DNA of 56,086 bases from Deltaproteobacteria bacterium (GCA_029933005.1 JAOZOY010000004.1:1-56086), one strand, 5' to 3'; shown: positions 42,086 to 50,978, counted from the stretch's first letter. Made by a program: numbers and translations. Notes: generated by a model from the letters alone, not told the origin.

Positions 42086-43731
42086 TACGACACCATGGTA
42101 TTCAGGGTAATGCGGAGAACTTCGTCCAGAGAAGTTATCCCGCTGATGACTTTTTTCAGGCCGGAATCACGCAGGGACATCATCCCTTCTTTACGGCCCT
42201 GACGATAAAGTTCATGGCTTGATCCCTTTTTCATGATCAGCGACTCGATTTCCGTTGAAATGGTTAAAACCTCATAGATAGCCAGCCGGCCTCGATAGCC
42301 GCTGAACTCGCATTTAGGACAGCCTGTCGGTCGGAAAAAAAATTGTTTTTCATTATGGTCAAGGCCGAGTTCCAGCATAACATTGTCCTCAGGCTGAAAA
42401 GATTCTCGGCATGAACAGAGTTTTCTGATCAACCTCTGGGCCAGAACCAGACCAACAGAAGAGGCGATGAGAAAGGGGGGGATGGACATGTCGATCAGAC
42501 GCGCCACCGCTCCGCTGGCATCGTTGGTATGGAGTGTCGACAGGACAAGATGGCCGGTCAATGCAGCCTGGATGGCAATTTCAGCCGTTTCCACATCACG
42601 AATTTCACCGATCATAACTACATCCGGATCTTGGCGCAGGATGGAGCGCAGGGCCGAGACAAAAGTCAGATTCGCCTTGGGGTTAACCTGGACCTGGTTG
42701 ATTCCTTTTAATTCATACTCGACTGGGTCTTCAACCGTGACAATATTTTTTTCAACGGAATTAATCTGATTCAGAGCTGCGTACAGAGTGGTTGTCTTGC
42801 CACTTCCGGTGGGGCCGGTGACCAGAATAATTTCATGGGGCTGCTTCAGATGATTTTCAAATATTTTCTGCTGTTCAGGCTCAAAGCCAAGATCATGAAG
42901 ACCTATTTTTACCTTTGATTTATCCAGAAGGCGCAAAACCACTTTTTCGCCATTGTTCAGGGGAAGAGTGGAGACGCGGATGTCAAACTCCCGACCCGAT
43001 ATCGGGATTTCAAAACGACCATCCTGAGGCTTGCGCCGTTCTCCGATATCAAGTTGAGACATGATTTTAATACGGGACACCAGACTTGGAAGCATCTCCA
43101 TGGGAAAATTACGCATATGTTTAAGCAAACCGTCAACCCGAATGCGGATTCGGACCTTTTCCGACCCCGGTTCAAGGTGGATATCACTGGCCTCTTCCCT
43201 GGCGGCCCTGAGCAGAATGTCGTTTATTATATTGACCGCTTCGGATTCATCATTTTCTATTTTATCCCCTGGAGCGAGCAGAGATTCATCTTGGGCGGGA
43301 TAGTATGTCTCAATCGCTGAAACGATTCCAGATTCCATCGCCACGCATATGACAATTTTGTCATGGATATGATGTCTCAGTTCGTCGAAGGCAAAGATAT
43401 TGAGGGGATCGGTAAAGGCAACCAGAACTTCCCCCGGCCGTCGGCCGATGGCGATGAGTTTGAATTTCCTCGCCAGGGTTTCCGGGATCAGCGGCACGAT
43501 CTGGGGATCAACCACGATACGCTTAAAATCGGCAAAGGGCAGGTCAAGCTGTTTGGCTAGAGTCTTGGCAACAGCACGGTCATTGACATAACCGAGTTCA
43601 AGCAGAGATTTTCCCAGCTTGATTTCTCTTTCCCGGCTGTAATTCAAGGCCTGCTGCAACTGAGTCTGGTTGATCAGCCCGCCTTCAACCAGGATGTCTC
43701 CGAAACGTTTTTTTGTTATGATTTCAGCCAT
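42085..43731 (-). CDS. mshE: MSHA assembly ATPase MshE with cyclic di-GMP-binding MshEN domain
   Basis: Hexameric pilus-extension ATPase of 548 residues. The N-terminal MshEN domain shows the two 24-residue cyclic di-GMP motifs, RFGDILVEGGLINQTQLQQA and KLGKSLLELGYVNDRAVAKT, separated by the 5-residue linker REREI. The catalytic core has Walker A GPTGSGKTTTLYA, the Asp box EDPVEYEL, Walker B DPDVVMIGEIRD and the His box TGHLVLSTLHTNDA. A zinc-binding tetracysteine region (CSCRE and CPKCEFSGYRG) follows. So MSHA extension is predicted to respond to cyclic di-GMP, as shown for Vibrio MshE. Overlaps mshG by one base; 71 bp with a TTGGTC microrepeat separates it from mshM. Confidence 0.95.
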   Translation of the reverse strand: MAEIITKKRFGDILVEGGLINQTQLQQALNYSREREIKLGKSLLELGYVNDRAVAKTLAKQLDLPFADFKRIVVDPQIVPLIPETLARKFKLIAIGRRPGEVLVAFTDPLNIFAFDELRHHIHDKIVICVAMESGIVSAIETYYPAQDESLLAPGDKIENDESEAVNIINDILLRAAREEASDIHLEPGSEKVRIRIRVDGLLKHMRNFPMEMLPSLVSRIKIMSQLDIGERRKPQDGRFEIPISGREFDIRVSTLPLNNGEKVVLRLLDKSKVKIGLHDLGFEPEQQKIFENHLKQPHEIILVTGPTGSGKTTTLYAALNQINSVEKNIVTVEDPVEYELKGINQVQVNPKANLTFVSALRSILRQDPDVVMIGEIRDVETAEIAIQAALTGHLVLSTLHTNDASGAVARLIDMSIPPFLIASSVGLVLAQRLIRKLCSCRESFQPEDNVMLELGLDHNEKQFFFRPTGCPKCEFSGYRGRLAIYEVLTISTEIESLIMKKGSSHELYRQGRKEGMMSLRDSGLKKVISGITSLDEVLRITLNTMVS

Positions 43732-43732
43732 G

Positions 43733-43790
43733 ATTGGTCTTGTTGGTCTTATTAGTCCTGTTGGTCAAGTTGGTCTCGTGGGTCTGCGTG
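43733..43790. repeat. degenerate TTGGTC(T)TG tandem microrepeat
   Basis: About six or seven imperfect units of TTGGTCTTG (TTGGTCTTGTTGGTCTTATT and onward) fill most of the 71-bp gap between mshE and mshM. Like the arrays at 1 and 31448 it sits exactly at a gene boundary and may arise by slippage. Confidence 0.7.
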
Positions 43791-43802
43791 GTTAGCTGGA
43801 AA

Positions 43803-44696
43803 TCATATCAGCATCATAATAAGGAAAAAAAACAATATTCCTCCGGTACTGTAGCTGAGCATCGGAAAAAAGTTTTTTTGTCTTTCAGGGATCATGCCGA
43901 GGGACTGGGCCGCGGTTTGAATTGATTTTTTGTCAAAAGAAAATTTTTTGTCGCTGTACATCACCAGCAGGGTGCGGCTCATAAGTTTGTTTATCAGCCT
44001 CGGCACACCGCCGGTGTAACGGTTTATCAGCCTGGTTAATTTTTTATCCAGGCGCAGATCGGTACGTTCGGCCGTGGTGAGACGGAAATGGATGTATTCT
44101 CCTACCTCCTTAACAGAGAGAGGGTGAAGTGTTTCCGTGATAGTGATGCGTTGTTTGAGCTGGCGCAGGCTAGTATGACTGATCTTGTCGGCAAGTTCCG
44201 GCTGGCCCACAAGAATAATCTGCAGCCATTTATATTTGTCGGTTTCAAAATTTGACAGAAGACGGAGCTGCTCAATACTTTTCGTGGGCAACCCCTGGGC
44301 CTCATCAATGATGACCACCAGTTTCTTCCCATCTTTTGCCAGGGTGAAAAGATGGTCGTTCAGGCTGTGGAGGAGCAGATCCAGAGAGGTACCGCCGTCA
44401 ATCTCATGCCCCACGTCACGCAGAATTGCCAGAACCAGTTCTTTAGGTGAAAGTTGTGGTGAGATGAGCATGGCTGTCTCATAATCCTTGAAAAGCCGTG
44501 TCGTGAGATAGCGGAGCAGCATGGTCTTGCCGGTACCCACTTCACCGGTCACCACGATAAACCCTTCTCCCTGTTCCAGTCCGTAGCGAATGACCGTGGC
44601 AATGGAGCATTGACCCGAGGATGGAAAGTAAAAATCCCGGTCAGGTGTCAGCCGAAAGGGCTCTTCCCTGAATCTGAAAAAATCAAGAAAGTTCAT
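43803..44696 (-). CDS. mshM: MSHA AAA-family ATPase MshM (ExeA-like)
   Basis: A 297-residue AAA ATPase of the ExeA/MshM group. Start MNFLDFFRFREEPFRLTPDR is typical. Walker A is TGEVGTGKTMLL, Walker B VVIIDEAQGLP, sensor QIILVGQPEL, then a winged-helix-like region RLINRYTGGVPRLINKL. A C-terminal membrane segment (MLSYSTGGILFFFLIMMLI) ends the protein without the periplasmic peptidoglycan-binding domain of ExeA. It likely helps the secretin MshL pass or assemble across the envelope. Overlaps the end of mshL by 4 bp. Confidence 0.9.
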   Translation of the reverse strand: MNFLDFFRFREEPFRLTPDRDFYFPSSGQCSIATVIRYGLEQGEGFIVVTGEVGTGKTMLLRYLTTRLFKDYETAMLISPQLSPKELVLAILRDVGHEIDGGTSLDLLLHSLNDHLFTLAKDGKKLVVIIDEAQGLPTKSIEQLRLLSNFETDKYKWLQIILVGQPELADKISHTSLRQLKQRITITETLHPLSVKEVGEYIHFRLTTAERTDLRLDKKLTRLINRYTGGVPRLINKLMSRTLLVMYSDKKFSFDKKSIQTAAQSLGMIPERQKNFFPMLSYSTGGILFFFLIMMLI

Positions 44697-46096
44697 TTTT
44701 CTGCCTCGTCGGGGATGTTGGAATCGTTTTTTCGCAGATTCAGGGGACGTTCATAGGAGGATGAAAATGAGTGAAGTCCTGTTTTTTCAGCTTCATACCG
44801 GAAATAGCTGTCAGCCTCCGTGCTGTATTGCCTTGCCCGGTTCATTGTAACGATGGTCGGGGTTAGAAAGATCATTAATTCATAATTGCCGCCTTTTTTG
44901 TCTCGGCTCTTAAAGAGCCAGCCCAGCAATGGAATATCCTTCAGTAGCGGAATGCCGCTGATTTGTTCCATGTTTTTGTTGCCCTTAATGCCGCCGATCA
45001 CCACGGTAACATTATTTTCCAGATAGAGGCTGGTTGTGATTTCCTGGCGGTTGATGAGCGGCTCTTCGCCCACTTTATTCGTTTCATCCACATTGTCATT
45101 GGTGACATTGACATCAAGGATGATTAGATCATTCTGCAGTATTTTTGGGGTGACCTTGAGGCTCAGATTGGCCTCCCGAAAGGAGGTGTTTATGTAGTCG
45201 CCCGACTGGGAGGTGTAGGGAACCTCCTGTCCCTGCTTGATTTCAGCCTCCTTGCCGTCAAGGACAAGAACACTGGGAGCAGATAGAATCTCCAGTTCAT
45301 TGTCTTCCTGCAGGGCCTGAATTTCATAGTTAAGGTTTATATTGTCCTTGATGATTCCCAGGGTAAGATTGGTCGTAGTGCCGGCAAGGGAGAGATCGGA
45401 GTTGAAGGTGACAGGGTTGGTTTTTTTGGCTAAAGCCTCTGCGTCGCGGGCGTTCATATAATTCCATTTAACGCCGAGCTGCTGTTTGGCTGCGTCTGAG
45501 ACGGCCACGATGCGTGCTTCGATGTGGAGCTGGGGAATGGGAGTATCCAGTTCCTTGATCATTTCGCTGATCAGTTGGATATTTTCTTGCCTGTCCCTGA
45601 TCAGCAGGCAGTTATTCCGGCTGGTGACGGTAATTGTCCCCAGTTCGCTTTTAAGCGGTAGAAGTTGATTAAGGTGCTGGTCAGCCTGGCCGAAGTCGGT
45701 GCAGATTTTCTCGGTTGTCAGATCCTTTTGTTCCTCCTTGAAATCCATTTCTTTTTGGACGGAAATAACGTTGTTTTTTTCACTGAAATGAAGTTTCTGG
45801 GTATCGATAATAAGCTGGAATACATCATGGAGGCTGACCTGTTCCATATCAAAGCTGATTGTGTTATCAATATTGTCAGCAACAAAAATGTTGATGCCGC
45901 TCTGGCGGCCCATGGCCCGCAGCAAGGTTGAAACCTTAATGTTCTCACAGCGCATGCTGGCCGGATATTCCCTGAGCCGGTCCACCAGGTCCGCCCTGGA
46001 GAAGGTCGGCAGGAGCAGTGACAGAAAGAGCAGGGCACACAGGGTTTTGGTCTGTTTGACTGAAAAGAGTCGTATTATTGGCTGGATGAATGTCAT
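44693..46096 (-). CDS. mshL: MSHA outer-membrane secretin MshL
   Basis: Secretin of 467 residues. A signal peptide (about 1-36, ending FSRADLV) precedes an STN domain (VSTLLRAMGRQSGINIFVAD), an N1-type domain (LLIRDRQENIQLISEMIKEL) and the C-terminal secretin barrel with EVPYTSQSGDY, LSLKVTPKIL, VVIGGIKGNKN, GIPLLKDIPLLGWLFKSRDK and LMIFLTPTIV. It forms the outer-membrane gate for the MSHA pilus. No lipobox is evident, so it may rely on a pilotin or on MshM/MshK. The start overlaps the mshK stop by 4 bp (ATGA). Confidence 0.94.
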   Translation of the reverse strand: MTFIQPIIRLFSVKQTKTLCALLFLSLLLPTFSRADLVDRLREYPASMRCENIKVSTLLRAMGRQSGINIFVADNIDNTISFDMEQVSLHDVFQLIIDTQKLHFSEKNNVISVQKEMDFKEEQKDLTTEKICTDFGQADQHLNQLLPLKSELGTITVTSRNNCLLIRDRQENIQLISEMIKELDTPIPQLHIEARIVAVSDAAKQQLGVKWNYMNARDAEALAKKTNPVTFNSDLSLAGTTTNLTLGIIKDNINLNYEIQALQEDNELEILSAPSVLVLDGKEAEIKQGQEVPYTSQSGDYINTSFREANLSLKVTPKILQNDLIILDVNVTNDNVDETNKVGEEPLINRQEITTSLYLENNVTVVIGGIKGNKNMEQISGIPLLKDIPLLGWLFKSRDKKGGNYELMIFLTPTIVTMNRARQYSTEADSYFRYEAEKTGLHSFSSSYERPLNLRKNDSNIPDEAEK

Positions 46097-46548
46097 TGAT
46101 TTGTCCTGTGGGTTGCCGGACGGTTCCTCATGTCTCCACCGTCAATGACAAGGGGAGAGAGGAAGAGGGTATGAAAAACACCATCATGTTCAAGAAGAAT
46201 TTCCTTTTTGTGGATTTCAATCACCCTGGCATCCTGAATCCGATCGCCGGCAGTGACTATTCGATTATTAATGACTGCAAACGGGTTTTTCCTGTGCCAA
46301 ATGATCCCCTGAAGAGCAAGTCCGGCAAAATAATCGATTTTTTTCTCCTGGATCTGTTTAAAGTTATTGATCTGTTTTTCGCTCCAGTTAAAGGGGTTGC
46401 GCTTCGGCCCGGGCTGAGCAGCCATTGCTGTAATGATTTTTTCCGGACGGATACGCAGGACAACAGGCAGATCGTCCGTAGCGTCGGCGGCCCACGCTAT
46501 GGTTATCTGAAAGATCAGGATTGCGATGAATATCAGTTTAGGAGACAT
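46093..46548 (-). CDS. mshK: MshK-like periplasmic biogenesis protein
   Basis: A 151-residue exported protein with signal peptide MSPKLIFIAILIFQITIAWA. It has a GspC/PilP-like beta domain: LALQGIIWHRKNPFAVINNR and IVTAGDRIQDARVIEIHKKE fit the 'L.G...-.P.A.I....V..G..I....V..I....V' pattern. It would link the inner-membrane proteins (MshJ and PilN-like) to the secretin. Translationally coupled to mshL. Identification rests on position between mshJ and mshL and on this pattern. Confidence 0.82.
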   Translation of the reverse strand: MSPKLIFIAILIFQITIAWAADATDDLPVVLRIRPEKIITAMAAQPGPKRNPFNWSEKQINNFKQIQEKKIDYFAGLALQGIIWHRKNPFAVINNRIVTAGDRIQDARVIEIHKKEILLEHDGVFHTLFLSPLVIDGGDMRNRPATHRTNQ

Positions 46549-46638
46549 AGCTTTTTAATGAAGAATGCCAAGAGGATAAAGAATGAAGAGAAGGTACGGA
46601 ATGAGTCATTCGTACATGTTTCTATCTTCTCTACTTCT
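46549..46638. other. 90-bp gap within the msh operon with a small palindrome
   Basis: GTACGGAATGA-G-TCATTCGTAC (46594-46614) forms a near-perfect inverted repeat that could be a protein-binding site or mRNA hairpin between mshJ and mshK. It has no U-run, so it is not an obvious terminator. Confidence 0.4.
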
Positions 46639-47325
46639 TTATTTTTTTACTTCCTCTACTTTCTTTGTTTTCAGCGTCATCCGGCTGACAACAATACTGA
46701 AATGGATCGGAGCGACCTGAAAAGGTTCCGCGTCAGCCGGCCTTTCAATCGTCAATTCAGTTATCAAACCGACCTCCGGTTGATTTTCAAGATATTGTAG
46801 ATAATTGAACAATTTCAAAAAAGAACCCTTCCCCTCAATTGTCGTCGGATAAAGCATGAAGCCGTCCTTGCTTCTTTTTTCCTGCAGGCTTACTTGTGCC
46901 AGTGAATTTTCAATATTGACCGGCGCGTCCGTGTTAAGTGTGAATATGATCCTGTTAAAACGATCGCTGTCACCCTTTGTCAGCCAGTTTTCATGCAGCA
47001 GCGTCCTTTTCAGGAGTAAAATATCAATTTTATCGGCCAGATCACGGTTCTCCTGTGTTAACTGTTTTTCTCTTGCCGCCATCATACGGTTCATTTCATC
47101 AGGTATGGAACCTGCTAATTCTTGGAACTGGAGGATCTTCTGCTGCAACAGTTTTTCTTTTGGTTCGATTAAGAGGGTAACACCGGCCCACAGCAGCGTG
47201 ACACAGGCCAAAAATACTAAAAAAAACTGCCTGGCCTGGATGAGCGCCTCGGGATCATTTCGTAGCAGGAAATAGACCTGTTTCACTTTCGGTATGAATA
47301 GATCGTTCAACTTCTGCAAATTCAT
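46639..47325 (-). CDS. mshJ: MshJ (PilO/GspM-like) inner-membrane protein
   Basis: A 228-residue bitopic protein. A short cytoplasmic N-terminus and one membrane segment (about residues 30-50, FFLVFLACVTLLWAGVTLLI) are followed by a coiled coil (LLQQKILQFQELAGSIPDEM). The C-terminal ferredoxin-like domain (VQVSLQEKRSKDGFMLYPTT region, GSFLKLFNYLQYLENQPEVG) is shared with PilO/GspM. It forms the alignment complex with the PilN-like and MshI proteins. Overlaps the upstream PilN-like gene by 4 bp. Confidence 0.86.
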   Translation of the reverse strand: MNLQKLNDLFIPKVKQVYFLLRNDPEALIQARQFFLVFLACVTLLWAGVTLLIEPKEKLLQQKILQFQELAGSIPDEMNRMMAAREKQLTQENRDLADKIDILLLKRTLLHENWLTKGDSDRFNRIIFTLNTDAPVNIENSLAQVSLQEKRSKDGFMLYPTTIEGKGSFLKLFNYLQYLENQPEVGLITELTIERPADAEPFQVAPIHFSIVVSRMTLKTKKVEEVKK

Positions 47326-47879
47326 TGTAAGTCAAAGGCAATGTCGAAAGTAAAGGGCTCAGGAGCATTTCCTTCAACCCGGTCAAGATCCTGTAATTCA
47401 ATATGTCGAAAAAGAGGATCTTTTTTCAATGTACGCACCAGCAGGGGAAGATCCTTGTAACGCAGTGCGGAACCATGGATTATCCCGGATTTTTCCATAA
47501 AACTCATTCTGCTGCATTTTACTGATTGCGGCAGAGAAGAGGAAATACTGCTCAGAATTTTGGAATACGATATTTTTTCAAGGCCCATATTTTCCAGACC
47601 ACTCACCTGGTTCAGGATTTCCGTATATTCCTTTTTTTTGCTGATGTTTACACTGTTCAGACTGCTAACCCGTTCCTGCAGCTTTTCACTTTCAGCGACC
47701 CGTTGCAGCATGGATTCAATTTCCGAATCGTTTTTTTTTACCTGATAGTTGAGATATTGAATCCGGCTAAAAAGAAAAACACAAATGACTGCGATAAAGA
47801 CTCCCAGAATCACAGGTGTCTTCTTTTTTATCTTTTCCGCCAGGGGAATTTGCGGAACCAGATTGAGCCGTTTCAGCAT
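47322..47879 (-). CDS. PilN-like inner-membrane protein of the MSHA system (MshI2)
   Basis: A 185-residue bitopic protein that starts MLKRLNLVPQIPLAEKIKKK, the typical PilN N-terminus (NLLP/NLVP) that binds the PilM-like actin-fold partner. The membrane segment (PVILGVFIAVICVFLFSRI) is followed by a coiled coil and a small ferredoxin-like domain. I chose ATG 47879, directly after the mshI stop (TAAGATG on the minus strand), instead of the longer start at 47912, because NLVP starts there. In Vibrio the corresponding function is the second MshI-type gene. Overlaps mshJ by 4 bp. Confidence 0.84.
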   Translation of the reverse strand: MLKRLNLVPQIPLAEKIKKKTPVILGVFIAVICVFLFSRIQYLNYQVKKNDSEIESMLQRVAESEKLQERVSSLNSVNISKKKEYTEILNQVSGLENMGLEKISYSKILSSISSSLPQSVKCSRMSFMEKSGIIHGSALRYKDLPLLVRTLKKDPLFRHIELQDLDRVEGNAPEPFTFDIAFDLQ

Positions 47880-47880
47880 C

Positions 47881-48996
47881 TTATCGTGTCCTCGCACCCA
47901 TACCGATGACATGGAAAAGAGGTGGACATTTCAAAAGCTGTGTGGGGTTGCACAAAGGTTCTACACGAATATCCAGAGAATTTTGGACGACCTCGCTGAA
48001 TTTGTCCCATATAATTTCAGCGCCGGCAATTTTAATGGTTTTTATCGGATCTCCTTTTAAAACCGACGTGTAATAATCTCTGGTACGCATGACTTCCAGA
48101 GTAATCTGCTGGATATAATTATCCCAGTCACCTTCATCCGTTTCGGTTTCAAGGGGGGAAAAGGGAGTTGATGCCACAGGAGTTATTTCGTCGCTTGTTT
48201 CAAGCTCAAGGGATTCTTCGTAGTCCGTCGGTTGCAGCAGGTTGAAGTCGGAAAGGATGGAGTTTTCATCTTCATTTTCAAGAATAATTCCCGGCCGGTT
48301 TTTTGGGCTTTCCATGTTTTGCTTGTTCTGGTCGACAATGGAGAAATCGGAATTCTTCAGTGCGGTTTGAAAAGCGGACTCCGGCTGCTTGATCTTCAAG
48401 GTGCGCGTCAGGGAGATTATCCGGTTTTCATAAACGCCGAATGTCACGGAATCATACCAGATAAGGGCGGACATGAGGGTGTCGGTTTCCGGCAATAGGT
48501 GTTCCTGTCCCAGGTAAGCAAAGGCTGTAAAAATAGCAGGTTCCAGAAATTTGAGTTCGAGATGATGCCGGTTCAGTTCTTTTTTTGTTTTTTCAAAGGT
48601 TTCCAGAGGATAAAGATAAACGCCAATGAGTAAACTATCCTTTTGATGCTGGACGATCTGCCAGTCGTAGATATAGTCGGACAGGGGTTGATCAAGGTTT
48701 TTAGCAAGGTGGTAGGGCAGTGTTTTTCCCACGGTTTCATCCGGAATTCTGGGTATGCTCAGTGAAAGGGTTTTAAAGCTTTCCAGGGGTGGGACCAGGG
48801 AGACTTCTCCTTTTATACCCGGTGTGGCGGCCAGGAGACGGGGCAGGGTCACCTCATCTTCAAGTCCGCTGTCGGTCATGGCCAGGATTTCCAGAGAGGG
48901 TGGCTGTCCCACGGATCGACGAACTGTGGTCAGGTACGTGGCATGGGCGTCGCCGATAAGCCCATAGCGATTCTTTTTTCTAAATCTGCCGAACAT
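47881..48996 (-). CDS. mshI: MshI (PilM-like) cytoplasmic actin-fold protein
   Basis: A 371-residue protein at the PilM position, just upstream of the PilN-like gene. It has the layout of MshI: an N-terminal RFRKKNRYGLIGDAHATYLT strand, VSLVPPLESFKTLSLSIPRI, KTLPYHLAKNLDQPLSDYIY and DWQIVQHQKDSLLIGVYLYP, then the second lobe. An acidic linker (about residues 230-300) is longer than usual. No membrane segment. Expected to form the cytoplasmic ring that connects to the PilN-like protein. A 127-bp gap with a repeat copy separates it from the upstream TPR gene. Confidence 0.82.
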   Translation of the reverse strand: MFGRFRKKNRYGLIGDAHATYLTTVRRSVGQPPSLEILAMTDSGLEDEVTLPRLLAATPGIKGEVSLVPPLESFKTLSLSIPRIPDETVGKTLPYHLAKNLDQPLSDYIYDWQIVQHQKDSLLIGVYLYPLETFEKTKKELNRHHLELKFLEPAIFTAFAYLGQEHLLPETDTLMSALIWYDSVTFGVYENRIISLTRTLKIKQPESAFQTALKNSDFSIVDQNKQNMESPKNRPGIILENEDENSILSDFNLLQPTDYEESLELETSDEITPVASTPFSPLETETDEGDWDNYIQQITLEVMRTRDYYTSVLKGDPIKTIKIAGAEIIWDKFSEVVQNSLDIRVEPLCNPTQLLKCPPLFHVIGMGARTR

Positions 48997-49038
48997 AAGA
49001 GATATCTATTAAATCAGGCTGTTTGGTTATTTTTTATA

Positions 49039-49133
49039 TGAAAGTCTCTGTGAGAGATTAACATTCATTTCTTGATGTCTCATTGATTCGCTTATCTGTT
49101 GTGTCGGTTCGCCGGGATGGCCGTTATTGTTCC
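49039..49133 (-). repeat. AGAGACACGGAG interspersed repeat, copy 2 (inverted)
   Basis: The reverse complement reads AATAACGGCCATCCCGGCGA through GATAAGCGAATCAATGAGAC and TTAATCTCTCACAGAGACTT, nearly the same as 29298-29385. It overlaps the final codon of the mshN-like gene, so the repeat supplies its stop. Confidence 0.85.
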
Positions 49134-49744
49134 TCAAAGTCAGGCAAAGAGACTTCAAGAGTCATGGTGGTGTGCAGGATCCCTTTTTTTGAGGCGATGA
49201 TCATATTTTCCCGGAGCACTGGGTGTTCAGGATCAATTTCGCGGGCCTTTGTGAAAAAACGATTGGCCGGTCCAGTCAGACCCAGTTCACTTAAGGCAAC
49301 CGCCAGGTTGATAACCGGTTCAACACTTTGGGGTTGAATTTTTCTGGCCTTATCAAAATAATAAATGGACTGCCAGTATCGATTTTTTGTCAGGAAGCGG
49401 GTTCCCTGATTGTTTAAATCGACCATCTGCTGATAAGCTGTCCGAGTTTCTGGTTCGGGCGAAAGAAGTGTATTGTCTTCAGCAACTACGGTCAATTCGG
49501 TCGGGGTCCTGTCCTGCTCGTTTTTCGCCTCCACGGGTTTTTTAACCTGGATGATTAAGGCCGATTGATTGCGCGTGGTATAGAATGAAACAACCAGTAC
49601 CACGGCAACGGTTAGGAGGAGAAAAGGCAGAAATTTATGCCACTGTTTTGTTTTGTTCTCCATCCCGTTAGCTGAAATGCTCGGTCCAGCCGGGGCCGGT
49701 TCAATCCGCTGGATTTTTTCCAGTGTTTCAAAAAGTTTACTCAC
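49124..49744 (-). CDS. mshN: MshN-like membrane-anchored TPR protein
   Basis: A 206-residue protein with a cytoplasmic start (MSKLFETLEKIQRIEPAPAG), one membrane segment (FLPFLLLTVAVVLVVSFYTT, about residues 38-57), a linker and two to three TPR-like units (YQQMVDLNNQGTRFLTKNRY, SIYYFDKARKIQPQSVEPVI, GPANRFFTKAREIDPEHPVL). MshN in Vibrio is a longer TPR protein at the same point in the operon; this one is short. The last residues (LPDFEEQ) and the stop lie at the edge of an interspersed repeat, which may have trimmed it. Confidence 0.72.
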   Translation of the reverse strand: MSKLFETLEKIQRIEPAPAGPSISANGMENKTKQWHKFLPFLLLTVAVVLVVSFYTTRNQSALIIQVKKPVEAKNEQDRTPTELTVVAEDNTLLSPEPETRTAYQQMVDLNNQGTRFLTKNRYWQSIYYFDKARKIQPQSVEPVINLAVALSELGLTGPANRFFTKAREIDPEHPVLRENMIIASKKGILHTTMTLEVSLPDFEEQ

Positions 49745-49913
49745 GGTTTTTAGCGCCTTACTCCTGAAAGTCTGTCATAAAAAAATAATAAACTGGAAGT
49801 AGCTTTTGAGACAAGGATGAGCGCCCACGACAAGGCACTTACACCTGCCAAGCGACTACTGAAAAGAGTTCTGAAAAATGTGATGTTTTTTCCGCTTTAG
49901 TGGGGTTAGAAAT

Positions 49914-50513
49914 TTAAAAGTCAGAGGGTCGGACATCACCCGCATCAACGTTATCGGTATAGGCCCGATCATCATTAACATAAAATATCGCCTCAACACT
50001 GCGGCCGTTTGCATCCCGTTCGTTGCCCGGATAATAAGCCCAGCCGCTTGCCTCGTTTCCCTTCCTGGGGTGTGAAGTGGCGTCATTCAGTGCCATGCCG
50101 GTGACCGCCGCCTGATTGTTTGACATGGAGTTTGTCATGTCCGGCAGATTACAAAAGGGAAGGGCCTGATTCTGGATCAGTGAATAATGTTCACCTCGAA
50201 CCAGCCGGAGATGGCGGATGGATTCCGGCCGGGTGGAAAGCCGCAGCTCATTGAACTGGACTTCTTCGAGTGTGGGCCAGTCCGGATTGTCTCCGGTGAT
50301 GCCGGTATTAATGCCCGAGGACAGGATTTTGGCGTGAGCCAGCTCAATGCCGCCCCGGATTGCCGCAAGTTGCCCTTTAACCGCTGCGATTTTCGCCTCT
50401 TTCACGATATCAAGATAATGAGGAATGGCCACGCCGGATATGATGCCGATAATGATGATGACGATCACCAGTTCAAGAAGGGTAAAGCCATGCTGTTTTC
50501 GAGGGTGGGACAT
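49914..50513 (-). CDS. mshB: MshB-like minor prepilin
   Basis: A 199-residue prepilin. Leader MSHPRKQHG, then FTLLELVIVIIIIGIISGVAIPHYLD with Glu at +5, and VKEAKIAAVKGQLAAIRGGI as in MshA/MshB proteins. The C-terminal part (SSGINTGITGDNPDWPTLEE, ASGWAYYPGNERDANGRSVE, FYVNDD) resembles GspG/MshB globular domains. An AAAGG ribosome site precedes it. It lies 93 bp after mshP and 169 bp before the mshN-like gene. It could instead be the major pilin of this operon. Confidence 0.78.
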   Translation of the reverse strand: MSHPRKQHGFTLLELVIVIIIIGIISGVAIPHYLDIVKEAKIAAVKGQLAAIRGGIELAHAKILSSGINTGITGDNPDWPTLEEVQFNELRLSTRPESIRHLRLVRGEHYSLIQNQALPFCNLPDMTNSMSNNQAAVTGMALNDATSHPRKGNEASGWAYYPGNERDANGRSVEAIFYVNDDRAYTDNVDAGDVRPSDF

Positions 50514-50606
50514 GGGAGATGCCTTTTATGATTTATTATCGAATATCAAATGGTTGTAAAATTATGGTATGAAATTTTCCGGCCTGTTGTCCAGCAAAAA
50601 ATAACA

Positions 50607-50978
50607 TCATTTTATATATTTAACCTCCATCTCCCTGACAATCTGATTTTGGAAGGCTTTGGCCCTGATATATGAAGGGTTCCCGAGAGACTGCAGACTT
50701 GATGAAACTTCACTGACGGAAAAATTTTGAACAACCGGATAACCTGTCCAGCCGGACCAGTTGCCGCCCCCGTCATGTTCAAGCATCCGTAGCCTGATAC
50801 CGGATTCCGTACTGTACAAAGCCTGAGCCCAGAGATAGTCTTCGGCGGAGGAAACAGATGTGGTCTGGGTGTAGCGGGCGATGAGGAGACCGAAAAGAGC
50901 CAGGATAACAATGACAAAAATGGCACCAAGCAGTCCGATCCCCCTTTCGTTTATGATATGGGTTTGCTCAGGGTACAT
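50607..50978 (-). CDS. mshP: MshP-like minor pilin component
   Basis: A 123-residue protein with MYPEQTHIINERG followed by IGLLGAIFVIVILALFGLLI and YLWAQALYSTESGIRLRMLE, the MshP/PilX-like pattern (AxxAxxSGxR). The residue at +5 is Gly rather than Glu, as in tip components of the GspK/PilX kind. It overlaps mshO by 11 bp. Confidence 0.82.
   Translation of the reverse strand: MYPEQTHIINERGIGLLGAIFVIVILALFGLLIARYTQTTSVSSAEDYLWAQALYSTESGIRLRMLEHDGGGNWSGWTGYPVVQNFSVSEVSSSLQSLGNPSYIRAKAFQNQIVREMEVKYIK

Noticed and set aside
46090-46800. 236-codon plus-strand frame opposite mshK/mshJ
   Set aside because: Antisense to two well-supported msh genes; composition is not protein-like.
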